This document shows positions 33,836 to 46,478 of a stretch of DNA of 64,000 bases, piece after piece. Where the stretch lies: positions 41,589,106 through 41,653,105 of the forward strand of contig JAUJPP010000005.1 in the NCBI GenBank assembly GCA_030562195.1, read 5' to 3'. The notes below the pieces were generated by a model that had not been told where the DNA came from, searched no databases, and was given only the letters and a program-made list of their open reading frames with translations. The first letter of the stretch is position 1. Each line of letters opens with the position of its first letter. The position numbers and the translations under genes were made by a program. This DNA is from Nipponacmea schrenckii (lineage: Eukaryota; Mollusca; Gastropoda; Lottiidae).

Positions 33836-34335
33836 NNNNNNNNNNNNNNNNNNNNNNNNNNNNNNNNNNNNNNNNNNNNNNNNNNNNNNNNNNNNNNNNN
33901 NNNNNNNNNNNNNNNNNNNNNNNNNNNNNNNNNNNNNNNNNNNNNNNNNNNNNNNNNNNNNNNNNNNNNNNNNNNNNNNNNNNNNNNNNNNNNNNNNNNN
34001 NNNNNNNNNNNNNNNNNNNNNNNNNNNNNNNNNNNNNNNNNNNNNNNNNNNNNNNNNNNNNNNNNNNNNNNNNNNNNNNNNNNNNNNNNNNNNNNNNNNN
34101 NNNNNNNNNNNNNNNNNNNNNNNNNNNNNNNNNNNNNNNNNNNNNNNNNNNNNNNNNNNNNNNNNNNNNNNNNNNNNNNNNNNNNNNNNNNNNNNNNNNN
34201 NNNNNNNNNNNNNNNNNNNNNNNNNNNNNNNNNNNNNNNNNNNNNNNNNNNNNNNNNNNNNNNNNNNNNNNNNNNNNNNNNNNNNNNNNNNNNNNNNNNN
34301 NNNNNNNNNNNNNNNNNNNNNNNNNNNNNNNNNNN
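33836..34335. other. Assembly gap (500 N)
   Basis: Exactly 500 undetermined bases, the usual placeholder for a gap of unknown size. It joins copy 2 of the SGNH-like fragment to a minisatellite, so adjacency across it is not proven. Confidence 1.
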
Positions 34336-35297
34336 CTGCTGTTTTGTTTCCACTTTCCCAACTTCGGACTGCTGTTTTGTTCCCACTTTCCCAACTTCGG
34401 ACAGTTGTTTTGTTCCCACATTCCAACTTTGGACTGCTGTTTTGTTTCCACATTCCAACTTCGGACTGTTGTTTTGTTTCCACATTCCAACTTCGGACAG
34501 TTGTTTTATTTCCATATTCCAACTTCGGACTGCTGTTTTGTTTCCACATTCCAACTTCGGACTGTTGTTTTGTTTCCACATTCCAACTTCGGACTGTTGT
34601 TTTGTTTCCACATTCCAACTTCGGACAGTTGTTTTGTTTCCACATTCCAACTTCGGACATTTGTTTTGTTTCAACATTCCAACTTCGGACAGTTGTTTTG
34701 TTCCCACATTCCAACTTCGGACTGTTGTTTTGTTTCCACATTCCAACTTCGGACTGTTGTTTTGTTCCCACATTCCAACTTCGGACTGTTGTTTTGTTTC
34801 CACATTCCAACTTCGGACTGTTGTTTTGTTTCCACATTCCAACTTCGGACAGTTGTTTTGTTTCCACATTCCAACTTCGGACTGTTGTTTTGTTTCCACA
34901 TTCCAACTTCGGACAGTTGTTTTGTTTCCACATTCCAACTTCGGACTGTTGTTTTGTTTCCACATTCCAACTTCGGACATTTGTTTTGTTTCAACATTCC
35001 AACTTCGGACAGTTGTTTTGTTCCCACATTCCAACTTCGGACTGTTGTTTTATTTCCATATTCCAACTTCGGACTGCTGTTTTGTTTCCACATTCCAACT
35101 TCGAACTGCTGTTTTGTTCCCACATTTCAACTTCGGACAGTTGTTTTGTTTCAACATTCCAACTTCGGACAGTTGTTTTGTTTCCACATTCCAACTTCGG
35201 ACAGTTGTTTTGTTTCAACATTCCAACTTCGGACAGTTGTTTTGTTTCAACATTCCAACTTCGGACAGTTGTTTTATTTCCACATTCCAACTTCGGA
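34336..35297. repeat. 32-bp minisatellite with no stop codons
   Basis: About 30 tandem copies of a 32-bp unit containing ATTCCAACTTCGGACTGTTG then TTTTGTTTCCAC. Variation is confined to a few sites (C/A, T/C). The consensus unit contains no stop triplet on either strand, so long frames appear in all six phases. Proteins predicted here (32-residue periods of HIPTSDCCFVSTFQLRT and similar) are artefacts. Confidence 0.96.
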
Positions 35298-35353
35298 ATG
35301 TAGACCAAAAAGTAGTCAAGAATGGGCATGCCAAAACCACAAATGAAGGGAGA

Positions 35354-38300
35354 AACTAGAATTGCTTACAATTATGAACGTATTTCGAGAGCCTTAAAAT
35401 ATTATGTAGGCTAAATTTGCAATTACCTATATCTAGACAATATATTGAATATCATTTGACCTAGTTTTCAAAGTCATAAAATAATTAGGTCACACCTTCC
35501 GTAACGGTGAATGATGGCGAAAATATGAAAATTATCAATTTTTGCTGTATTTAAGTACACTTATCTCTATGAATTTTTTAAGTAAGCCAAATTAAAAAAT
35601 ATCTACTCGTAGACAATATATTGAATATTATTTGACCTAATTTTCAAGGTCATAGATTAAGTGGGTCACACCTTCCGTACCCGTTAAAGTGACCTAATTT
35701 TGAAAAAATCGAAATTTAAATAATTCGAAAGAAAATACGAAATTTGAAAATCGGTCTCCAAGAAAAGGTAGATAATGATCCATTGTATCTATGTGCTAAA
35801 TTTCATCAAAATCGGTCTATCAGTAGTGTCTGAATTTCGGATTTAAGAATTGTAACGAAAATTCAAAATGGCGGCCGATATGGCAGCTTGACCTAATTAT
35901 TTAGGTCAAATCAATTACTATTGACAAGTTATTTATAAAATAGTTTTCACTTTTCACCTAGCAGTTATAGACCGGAAGTTACGTAATTACGTCATTTGAG
36001 GCTAAACCGGAAGTGGAATTTTTATTTTCACATTTTTTCAAAAATTATAAACATATCGCCTATCAACTGGTAAAGTTTCAAAATTTTACCATTTATATTA
36101 AACGAGAAATCACGGTCTGAAATTTTTGCCGATGACCCTTGAATATTGAATTGCAAACCGTGGGTAAAATATTTAACCTAATTGCATAAAACCTATAATT
36201 GTTAGTTGACAAATACATTGAAGTTTTCAAATCTGAAAATCCGGTCAAAATCGAACTGAAAATAAACTTGCTAAAGCAAAAAAACCTGAACTTCCGGTTC
36301 TCACTCCCTGTCAGAGATAGAACTTCCGGTTTTGTTTTATTTGATAATAGAAATCATTCTAAGATCAACTGTAGATTTAGAATTTCTGCACCTTTTACCA
36401 GTTTGTCTGCAAACTCATCCAAGAATTACAAAAAAAAAAAAAAAAACTAGAATTGCTTACAATTATGAACGTATTTCGAGAGCCTTAAAATATTATGTAG
36501 GCTAAATTTGCAATTACCTACATCTAGACAATATATTGAATATCATTTGACCTAGTTTTCAAAGTCATAAAATAATTAGGTCACACCTTCCGTAACGGTT
36601 AATGATGGCGAAAATATGAAAATTATCAATTTTTGCTGTATTTAAGTACACTTATCTCTATGAATTTTTTAAGTAAGCCAAATTAAAAAAATATCTACTC
36701 GTAGACAATATATTGAATATTATTTGACCTAATTTTCAAGGTCATAGATTAAGTGGGTCACACCTTCCGTACCCGTTAAAGTGACCTAATTTTGAAAAAA
36801 TCGAAATTTAAATAATTCGAAAGAAAATACGAAATTTGAAAATCGGTCTCCAAGAAAAGGTAGATAATGATCCATTGTATCTATGTGCTAAATTTCATCA
36901 AAATCGGTCTATCAGTAGTGTCTGAATTTCGGATTTAAGAATTGTAACGAAAATTCAAAATGGCGGCCGATATGGCAGCTTGACCTAATTATTTAGGTCA
37001 AATCAATTACTATTGACAAGTTATTTATAAAACAGCTTTCACTTTTCACCTAGCAGTTATAGACCGGAAGTTACGTAATTACGTCATTTGAGGCTAAACC
37101 GGAAGTGGATATTTTTTTTCACATTTTTTCAAAAATTATAAACATATCGCCTATCAACTGGTAAAGTTTCAAAATTTTACCATTTATATTAAAGGAGAAA
37201 TCACGGTCTGAAATTTTTGCCGATGACCCTTGAATATTGAATTGCAAATCGTGGGTAAAATTTTTAACCTAATTGCATAAAACCTATAATTGTTAGTTGA
37301 CAAATACATTGAAGTTTTCAAATCTGAAAATCCGGTCAAAATCGAACTGAAAATAAACTTGCTAAAGCAAAAAAACCTCAACTTCCGGTTCTCACTTCCT
37401 GTCAGAGATAGAACTTCCGGTTTTGTTTTATTTGATAATAGAAATCATTCTAAGATCAACTGTAGATTTAGAATTTCTGCACCTTTTACCAGTTTGTCTG
37501 CAAACTCATCCAAGAATTACAAAAAAAAAAAAAAAAAAAAAAAAAATAAAATAATCCGAACGATTACAATACGTTTTCGACAAAGTCGAAATACGTAATA
37601 AACTAGAATTGCTTACAATTATGAACGTATTTCGAGAGCCTTAAAATATTATATAGGCTAAAGTTGCAATTACCTACATCTAGACAATATATTGAATATC
37701 ATTTGACCTAGTTTTCAAAGTCATAAAATAATTAGGTCACACCTTCCGTAACGGTTAATGATGGCGAAAATATGAAAATTATCAATTTTTGCTGTATTTA
37801 AGTACACTTATCTCTGTGAATTTTTTAAGTAAGCCAAATTAAAAAATATCTACTCGTAGACAATATATTGAATATTATTTGACCTAATTTTCAAGGTCAT
37901 AGATTAAGTGGGTCACACCTTCCGTACCCGTTAAAGTGACCTAATTTTGAAAAAATCGAAATTTAAATAATTCGAAAGAAAATACGAAATTTGAAAATCG
38001 GTCTCCAAGAAAAGGTAGATAATGTTCCATTGTATCTATGTGCTAAATTTCATCAAAATCGGTCTATCAGTAGTGTCTGAATTTCGGATTTAAGAATTGT
38101 AACGAAAATTCAAAATGGCGGCCGATATGGCAGCTTGACCTAATTATTTAGGTCAAATCAATTACTATTGACAAGTTATTTATAAAACAGTTTTCACTTT
38201 TCACCTAGCAGTTATAGACCGGAAGTTACGTAATTACGTCATTTGAGGCTAAACCGGAAGTGGAATTTTTTTTTCACATTTTTTCAAAAATTATAAACAT

Positions 38301-41090
38301 ATCGCCTATCAACTGGTAAAGTTTCAAAATTTTACCATTTATATTAAAGGAGAAATCACGGTCTGAAATTTTTGCCGATGACCCTTGAATATTGAATTGC
38401 AAATCGTGGGTAAAATATTTAACCTAATTGCATAAAACCTATAATTGTTAGTTGACAAATACATTGAAGTTTTCAAATCTGAAAATCCGGTCAAAATCGA
38501 ACTGAAAATAAACTTGCTAAAGCAAAAAAACCTGAACTTCCGGTTCTCACTTCCTGTCAGAGATAGAACTTCCGGTTTTGTTTTATTTGATAATAGAAAT
38601 CATTCTAAGATCAACTGTAGATTTAGAATTTCTGCACCTTTTACCAGTTTGTCTGCAAACTCATCCAAGAATTACAAAAAAAAAAAAAAAAAAAAAAAAA
38701 ATAAAATAATCCGAACGATTACAATACGTTTTCGCCAAAGTCGAAATACGTAACTAGAATTGCTTACAATTATGAACGTATTTCGAGAGCCTTAAAATAT
38801 TATGTAGGCTAAATTTGCAATTACCTACATCTAGACAATATATTGAATATCATTTGACCTAGTTTTCAAAGTCATAAAATAATTAGGTCACACCTTCCGT
38901 AACGGTTAATGATGGCGAAAATATGAAAATTATCAATTTTTGCTGTATTTAAGTACACTTATCTCTATGAATTTTTTAAGTAAGCCAAATTAAAAAATAT
39001 CTACTCGTAGACAATATATTGAATATTATTTGACCTAATTTTCAAGGTCATAGATTAAGTGGGTCACACCTTCCGTAGCCGTTAAAGTGACCTAATTTTG
39101 AAAAAATCGAAATTTAAATAATTCGAAAGAAAATACGAAATTTGAAAATCGGTCTCCAAGAAAAGGTAGATAATGATCCATTGTATCTATGTGCTAAATT
39201 TCATCAAAATCGGTCTATCAGTAGTGTCTGAATTTCGGATTTAAGAATTGTAACAAAAATTCAAAATGGCGGCCGATATGGCAGCTTGACCTAATTATTT
39301 AGGTCAAATCAATTACTATTGACAAGTTATTTCTAAAACAGTTTTCACTTTTCACCTAGCAGTTATAGACCGGAAGTTACGTAATTACGTCATTTGAGGC
39401 TAAACCGGAAGTAGAATTTTTTTTTTCACATTTTTTCAAAAATTATAATCATATCGCCTATCAACTGGTAAAGTTTCAAAATTTTACCATTTATATTAAA
39501 GGAGAAATCACGGTCTGAAATTTTTGCCGATGACCCTTGAATATTGAATTGCAAATCGTGGGTAAAATATTTAACCTAATTGCATAAAACCTATAATTGT
39601 TAGTTGACAAATACATTGAAGTTTTCAAATCTGAAAATCCGGTCAAAATCGAACTGAAAATAAACATGCTAAAGCAAAAAAACCTAACTTCCGGTTCTCA
39701 CTTCCTGTCAGAGATAGAACTTCCGGTTTTGTTTTATTTGATAATAGAAATCATTCTAAGATCAACTGTAGATTTAGAATTTCTGCACCTTTTACCAGTT
39801 TGTCTGCAAACTCATCCAAGAATTACAAAAAAAAAAAAAAAAAAAAAAAAAATAAAATAATCCGAACGATTACAATACGTTTTCGCCCAAAATCGAAATA
39901 CGTAACTAGAATTGCTTACAATTATGAACGTATTTCGAGAGCCTTAAAATATTATTAGGCTAAATTTTCAATTACCTACATCTAGACAATATATTGAATA
40001 TCATTTGACCTAGTTTTCAAAGTCATAAAATAATTAGGTCACACCTTCCGTAACGGTTAATGATGGCGAAAATATGAAAATTATCAATTTTTGCTGTATT
40101 TAAGTACACTTATCTCTTGAATTTTTTAAGTAAGCCAAATTAAAAAATATCTACTCGTAGACAATATATTGAATATTATTTGACCTAATTTTCAAGGTCA
40201 TAGATTAAGTGGGTCACACCTTCCGTACCGTTAAAGTGACCTAATTTTGAAAAAATCGAAATTTAAATAATTCGAAAGAAAATACGAAATTTGAAAATCG
40301 GTCTCCAAGAAAAGGTAGATAATGTCCATTGTATCTATGTGCTAAATTTCATCAAAATCGGTCTATCAGTAGTGTCTGAATTTCGGATTTAAGAATTGTA
40401 ACAAAAAATTTAAAATGGCGGCCGATATGGCAGCTTGACCTAATTATTTAGGTCAAATCAATTACTATTGACAAGTTATTTTAAAACAGTTTTCACTTTT
40501 CACCTAGCAGTTATAGACCGGAAGTTACGTAATTACGTCATTTGAGGCTAAACCGGAAGTGAATTTTTTTTTTTACATTTTTTCAAAAATTATAACATAT
40601 CGCCTATCAACTGGTAAAGTTTCAAAATTTTACCATTTATATTAAAGGAGAAATCACGGTCTGAAATTTTTGCCGATGACCCTTGAATATTGAATTGCAA
40701 ATCGTGGGTAAAATATTTAACCTAATTGCATAAAACCTATAATTGTTAGTTGACAAATACATTGAAGTTTTCAAATCTGAAAATCCGGTCAAAATCGAAC
40801 TGAAAATAAACATGCTAAAGCAAAAAAACCTCAACTTCCGGTTCTCACTTCCTGTCAGAGATAGAACTTCCGGTTTTGTTTTATTTGATAATAGAAATCA
40901 TTCTAAGATCAACTGTAGATTTAGAATTTCTGCACCTTTTACCAGTTTGTCTGCAAACTCATCCAAGAATTACAAAAAAAAAAAAAAAAATAAAATAATC
41001 CGAACGATTACAATACGTTTTCGCCAAAGTCGAAATACGTAAATAATCCGAACGATTACAATACGTTTTCGCCAAAGTCGAAATACGTAA
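35354..41090. repeat. Satellite: five tandem ~1.15-kb units
   Basis: Units start with AACTAGAATTGCTTACAATT at 35354, 36445, 37601, 38752 and 39904. Lengths are 1091, 1156, 1151, 1152 and 1187 bp. Each ends in a poly-A tract; units 2-5 add a tail with ATCCGAACGATTACAATACG (doubled in unit 5), and unit 1 lacks it. The copies are nearly identical apart from point changes; unit 5 has more one-base losses. Each unit holds three TGACCT-N8-AGGTCA-like everted pairs, AAAATGGCGGCC, and at least four CCGGAAGT/ACTTCCGG sites. Short frames (MLVDKYIEVFKSENP...) recur by repetition only; no coding evidence. Confidence 0.95.
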
Positions 41091-41440
41091 TTAGTTCTTA
41101 GGAACTAAGAGGACTAAATACAATCATTAGCATAAAATGTTGTACTGGTCCTTATAAATACTTCATTGAGTTTATTAGTAAATCTGTCGAGCTGTGGTAA
41201 GATAAATAACAAAATATGGGAGGTAACTCCGCTAGATTAATTGGGAGAATCTCTTACTACCTCTCTGTTAACATGTCTGTATGACACGTGATATTGCGCA
41301 ATCCAGTAGGTATAAAGTGAATGTTTGACGTCTGGAGTTGTAAATGGCTATTTGATACTTAGCCTTACTGGACGACTTATTTACTTTCGTTTGAGGTGAT
41401 GAAATGGATTAAAAGGTTCTTCCTGAATGATGGAATAAAT
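41091..41440. other. Spacer between satellite and GH10 locus
   Basis: No feature found except a short palindrome, TTAGTTCTTAGGAACTAA, at about 41091-41108. Confidence 0.4.
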
Positions 41441-41589
41441 TATTATATTTAATGTGATACGGAACTGGATTCTTTTATGATAATGAAATAGAGAATTGCG
41501 TTCTTATGGGATAACAAAATGGAAGTTATTATGTGAAAATGAGTATAGTGTTGTCATGGGATATTGAATTAGAGTATTGTGTTGTTATG

Positions 41590-42065
41590 GGATACTGAAA
41601 CGGATTATTACGTTCTTATGGGATTATGAAACGGATTATTACGTTCTTATGGGATAATGAAACGGATTATTACGTTCTTATGGGATAATGAAACGGATTA
41701 TTACGTTCTTATGGGATAGTGAAATGGATTATTACGTTCTTATGGGATAGTGAAACGGATTATTACGTTCTTATGGGATAATGAAACGGATTATTACGTT
41801 CTTATGGGATAATGAAACGGATTATTACGTTCTTATGGGATAATGAAACGGATTATTACGTTCTATGGGTAATGAAACGGATTATACGTTCTTATGGGAT
41901 AATGAAACGGATTTTTAAAGTTTAATTTTATGAAACGGATTATACGTTCTTATGGGATAATGAAACGGATTATTACGTTCTTATGGGATAATGAAACGGA
42001 TTATTACGTTGTAATAGAATTATGAAACGGATTATTACTTTCTTATGGGGTAATGAAATGGAGTA
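41590..42065. repeat. 31-bp minisatellite upstream of GH10 exons
   Basis: About 15 copies of a 31-bp unit containing GGGATAATGAAACGGATTAT, preceded by more diverged copies from about 41440. One-base losses occur at 41866-41960. Confidence 0.93.
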
Positions 42066-42711
42066 TTACGTTTTTAGTTTTTGCTCAATGTACCTCAGAC
42101 TGTTTTATAAATTAACTAGACAAATCAAAATAGAGGTAGAGGTCGTGGAGGTCTAATAATTTTACAAATGCAAATATAAATCCTAGATCATTCTTTGAAG
42201 TTTGTCGGGAAATGAAAGGGCATTTGGTGGTCTTATGATTCAGTATTTTTCTGTTTTGGATCAATTATAAAAGTGTCGAAGATAAGGTCTAATGATTTTG
42301 TATTCTGCATAATTTATCATTTTATGGATTCTTTGATCGGAAAGAGTAATTACTTTATGTCCGCCTTTCTCAAAGAACCGGGTGATAAATTGTGCGTGTA
42401 GCCCATTGTATTTCTAAAAGAAAAGATCGTCAGATATTTTGAGAATCACCTGCTGGCACTTCCTCATACTTTGGACGAGAATTTGATTACCGAAATTTTG
42501 TTTGTTTGTTTTTGTCTTGCTTGTAGGGACTTCTATTACAAAGACCCCCCCCCCCCCCCCACTTTCCCAAACAAACAACCAATATACTCTCTGATAAATC
42601 TAAGGCTTTGCTTGGAGCAATGTGGGAAATTTTGTATTGTTTTATCAATGATTATAGTTATAAAAAAAAATATTCAATCTGACTGACCGGAAATTACATA
42701 TCTATTTTCAG

Positions 42712-44620
42712 GGTAAATTTTACGTTCTACCTGTAAAACATGCCGTGGATTCTTTATTAGCTAAAGGGTAGGTAAAAAACAATTGTAATATATCTTGACT
42801 CTAGGGCCATCACCCTACGATATCCATATAATAAACTGGGTGTGGCAACCATTAGGCTTAATGAAGACGGACAACGCCATGAGAAATCGTGCCAGGTAGC
42901 AGCATAAGCATAGTCATTTTGTGATTTCTTACTGTCGAGAGGTTTATTGACCCATTTAAACAACTAGACGCTTTTCCATATCGGTCCCATAGACCTACAT
43001 CTCTGACAGAGGAAATCGGGCTGAAACCAGAAAGTTCATCTTGTCCTTTGTCGGAATTGAACCGTGGACTCTAGGTAAGCAAGCATTGCGCCTCATTGAT
43101 TTTAGGAGAAACAATATTTTTAGGGTCACATGCTTTTTTGGTATATTTTACACGTCACGTGTTTTGTAGGATAAAGCTGAGAGGGCACAATATATTCTGG
43201 GGCGGACCAAAAGTGGTGCCATGGTGGCAGAGACACATGAATGGATCACAGATCAGACCTCTTCTTCCTAAACATGTTCAAGACATGACATCCACTTTCA
43301 AAGGCTGGTAAGTCAAGCCTTCAATATTCTCAATCGTTATATATCTGATAATATTCAATTTGTTGTTGGCTTTGTCCTCGTAGCTAACAAATAATTATTT
43401 GATATTATTCTGTATTGCAACTCGACTTTTACTTCCAGACCAACAATATAGCCAATAGTGTGTGTTTGGAATTCCTGAGAGCCCCATATTTTAAAGGGAA
43501 AAGGGGGAATGAACAAAAATTTAAAAAATTTTAAATTTTGCAATAAGACCCAAAAAAATTTTCTGCTGCCATAAATAACATAAAAAAATAATTAATATCG
43601 AAAAAAGCAAGAAATATAATAAAATATGAATTTGTTTAAAAATTGTTTTAATTTTAAAAATGATTAGGTTTTGAGTTTTCCCGATTTTAAGGGGGTTTTA
43701 TGACACCAGGTAAGTTCACTGATGAATATAACTCATATTGGACCTAAAATTTTATGTTCATCTAGACGCATATCCCCTTAATAATGCTTATTATGTAGGC
43801 TACATAATGCTTATTTGGTAAACCAATAGAGAATGACATTAGGGGGCAAGGCTATTTAGCTCAGCTATTTGATAACGAATACGGGCCCAAACGAGCCCAA
43901 GACTGTAAACAAATTGACCTGTAAACCGGAACGAAGGAGCTTGGTCGTAAAAAACGATGCAGCTTCAACATCTGTGGTACAAGAAGATTGCTATAATAGT
44001 CAAGGTAATGTCGCGACTTTCATGTTCCTACAGCAACATTTGGACATAAACACGAATAAACCTTTTCACAATCCCAGATTCTTGTCATTAATTCTAGTTG
44101 GTCGAGAGTTCACTAATCTACTAATTAGATTCATTGTAACAAATTATTTGAATGTTTGATTGACCAGACGTAAAATCTTTAGTTTTCGCTCATATAGAAA
44201 ACTTGTTTTGAATTAATGAAAAAATGATTCAACCATGATTTTGAATTATTTCCCAAAAGTTACGAGATCACTGATTGGATACATTTAGTAGTGACGTATG
44301 GTTTGCCAAGGGAGGTTATTAGTCTCTAATGATGAGAATCTAGGATTTTGAAAACAACGGTTGGTTCACGTATATATCCAAACGTTGCTTAAGGAACATG
44401 GACATTGTGAAGATAATCGTATATTCTTTCACCATTTTTTATTTAAAGTTTTCAGCATTGGGATGTGGAGAATGAAAATCTTCATCTCCATTTTTACGAG
44501 GAGAAACTACAGGACCCTGATATCACAGAATGGATGTTTAAAGAAGTGAAGAAATTGGATTCCGTCACCAAATTGTATCTCAATGATTATGCTATCGTTG
44601 CCAACAAAATATCCACTGCA
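42712..44620 (+). pseudogene. GH10 xylanase-type middle exons, copy A
   Basis: Three exons: 42712-42767 (GKFYVLPVKHAVDSLLAK), 43170-43307 (IKLRGHNIFWGGPKVVPW ... TSTFKG) and 44449-44620 (HWDVENENLHLHFYEEKLQD ... KLYLNDYAIVANKISTA). Phases join (2/2, 2/2, 0). They form the N-terminal half of a GH10 catalytic barrel, including RGHNxFW and the acid/base Glu in WDVxNE. The donor after the last exon reads GTAGTA instead of the GTAAGT seen in copy B. No C-terminal exons follow before copy B, so this copy is a partial duplicate or an assembly artefact. Confidence 0.8.
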
Positions 44621-44684
44621 GTAGTACGACTCTTAAGAACGTCGTCTTTACCTTGACTGCAATAGTCGACAGCAATTTGTTGGA

Positions 44685-45020
44685 TTGTCAGCTTGTTGGA
44701 CTGTCAGCTTTTTGGACTGTCCGCTTGTTGGATTGTCAGCTTGTTGGATTGTCGCTTGTTGCATTGTCAGCTTGTTGGATGTCCGCTTGTTGGATTTTCG
44801 CTTGTTGGATTTCAGCTTGTTGGACTGTCCGCTTGTTGGATTGTCAGCCTGTTGGGTTGTCGCTTGTTGATTGTAAAAATTTTTTGATTATCAGCTTGTT
44901 GGATTTTCCTTGTTGGATTTCGCTTTTTGGATTGTCAGCTTGTTGATTGTCAGCTTGTGGATTTCGCCTGTTGGATTCACCCCGTTGGATTGTCAGCTTG
45001 TTGATGTCGCTTGTGGATTA
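44685..45020. repeat. 16-bp minisatellite, copy A
   Basis: Units of TTGTCAGCTTGTTGGA, with many one-base losses compared with the cleaner copy at 48440-48840. Confidence 0.9.
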
Positions 45021-45039
45021 TTTATTTTTTAAAAAATTT

Positions 45040-45520
45040 CATTGTAAGGTGTATAAGATGAAGTTTGTAAAAGCTTGTATTGTACTGTTAAAATGAAATT
45101 TTTTAATTACATTGTGGATTATAAGGGAAGTTTGAATAACTTGAAATTTTAAATGTTAAAATGAAATTTGTAAAACTTGTATTGTACGATGTATAAGTGA
45201 AATTTGTAATAACTTGACATTGTGAAGTGTATAAGGGAAGTTTGTAATAATTGACATTGTGAAGGGTATAAATGAAGTTTTAAACGAATTTTGACATTAA
45301 AAATGAAGTTTGTAAAATTTCATTGTGAAGGTATAAGAGGGAAATTTGTAATAACTTGACATTGTAAGGTGTATAAGATGAAGTTTGTAATACTTGAATT
45401 GTGAGATGTATAAGATGAAGTTTGTAATAACTTGACATGTGAAGATGTATAAGAAGAAGTTTGTAATAACTTGCATTGTGAAGGTGTATAAGATGAAGTT
45501 GGAATACCCTTTACATTGAA
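45040..45520. repeat. 40-bp minisatellite, copy A (degraded)
   Basis: Corrupted units containing GTATAAGATGAAGTTTGTAA; the intact 40-bp periodicity is seen in copy B at 48985-49385. Confidence 0.85.
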
Positions 45521-46422
45521 ATTTTAGATGAATAAAGTGACCTGAAAGATAAAAGGTTCCCTTCAGGGAGTAGAGGTTCCGGAAACCGACGGATTTCAGA
45601 CCGGAAATTTATTGCAGGCAATATGATTCTTTTTAAAAACCTGAAAAAAAAGCACCTTTCCCCAACTAAAAAAACCACTGACCTTGAATGCTATATTGTT
45701 ACCCCCCCTTTTTTGGATTTTTATCAATCTGTAACCTTGTTGATTTAATTGAAACCCATGGTATATTAATTTAATTAAAAACTAAAATTTTTTTAAAAGA
45801 ATACCAGGCAATTTCGGTTATTTGGACACTATAAATAAAGCTTAATTTTGTCCATTGAAACGAAGAATGTGATGAGATGAAACCTTGTCAAAATAAGAAT
45901 TTCAATGTAAGTTACTATGTGTAAGTAACAGGATCTACAATACTGACTACCCGTTTCCGCTCGGCGGGTATTCAACTGAATGTAATAAATATTTATAGAG
46001 TCAAATTTAAATTGTGTGTCTCTCTCTTGTCCTGTTTTTGGGTGTCTGCGGGTAACATTACTCTATGTCCGCCTTTCTCAAAGAACCGGGTGATAAATTG
46101 TGCTTGTAGCCCATGTGTATTTCTTAAAGAAAAGATCGTCAGATATTTTGAGAATCACCTGCTGGCATTTCCTCTTGTCATACTTTGGACGAGAATTTGA
46201 TTACCTAAATTTTGTTTGTTTGTTTTTGTCTTGCTTGTAGGGCCTTCTATTACAAATATCCCCCCCCCCCCACTTTCCCAAACAAACAACCAATATACTC
46301 TCTGATAAATCTAAGGCTTTGCTTGGAGCAATGTGGGAAATTTTGTATTGTTTTATCAATGAATATAGTTATAAAAAAAAATATTCAATCTGACTGACCG
46401 GAAATTACATATCTATTTTCAG

Positions 46423-46478
46423 GGTAAATTTTACGTTCTACCTGTAAAACATGCCGTGGATTCTTTATTAGCTAAAGG
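46423..46478 (+). CDS. GH10 exon b1
   Basis: TTTTCAG acceptor, GTAGGT donor. Encodes GKFYVLPVKHAVDSLLAK and leaves in phase 2, completing the Gly of GIKLRGHN with the next exon. Identical in reading to 42712-42767. Confidence 0.83.

Larger units (their letters stand above)
42348..45800 (+). repeat. Tandem duplication of GH10 middle segment, copy A
   Basis: Matches 46058-49685 throughout (offset about 3711 bp at the exons). Includes three GH10 exons, the poly-C tract (42545), and the 16-bp and 40-bp minisatellites. From about 43490 onward, copy A shows many missing single bases and short losses compared with copy B. This gives broken repeat units and an altered splice donor. Confidence 0.9.

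Noticed and set aside
33765..35359. Very long open frames (up to 512 residues) over the gap and 32-bp array on both strands
   Set aside because: They run through N bases and a stop-free minisatellite; all six phases are open and the residues repeat every 32, so they are artefacts.
36199..41042. Repeated ~100-residue frames MLVDKYIEVFKSENP... in each satellite unit
   Set aside because: They recur only because the unit is tandem; they end in a poly-Lys from the A tract, no domain is recognisable, and unit 4 shifts frame without effect.
42471..42686. Frame upstream of GH10 exon a1 with a proline run
   Set aside because: The prolines come from the poly-C tract, which differs in length between the two copies; it is intronic.
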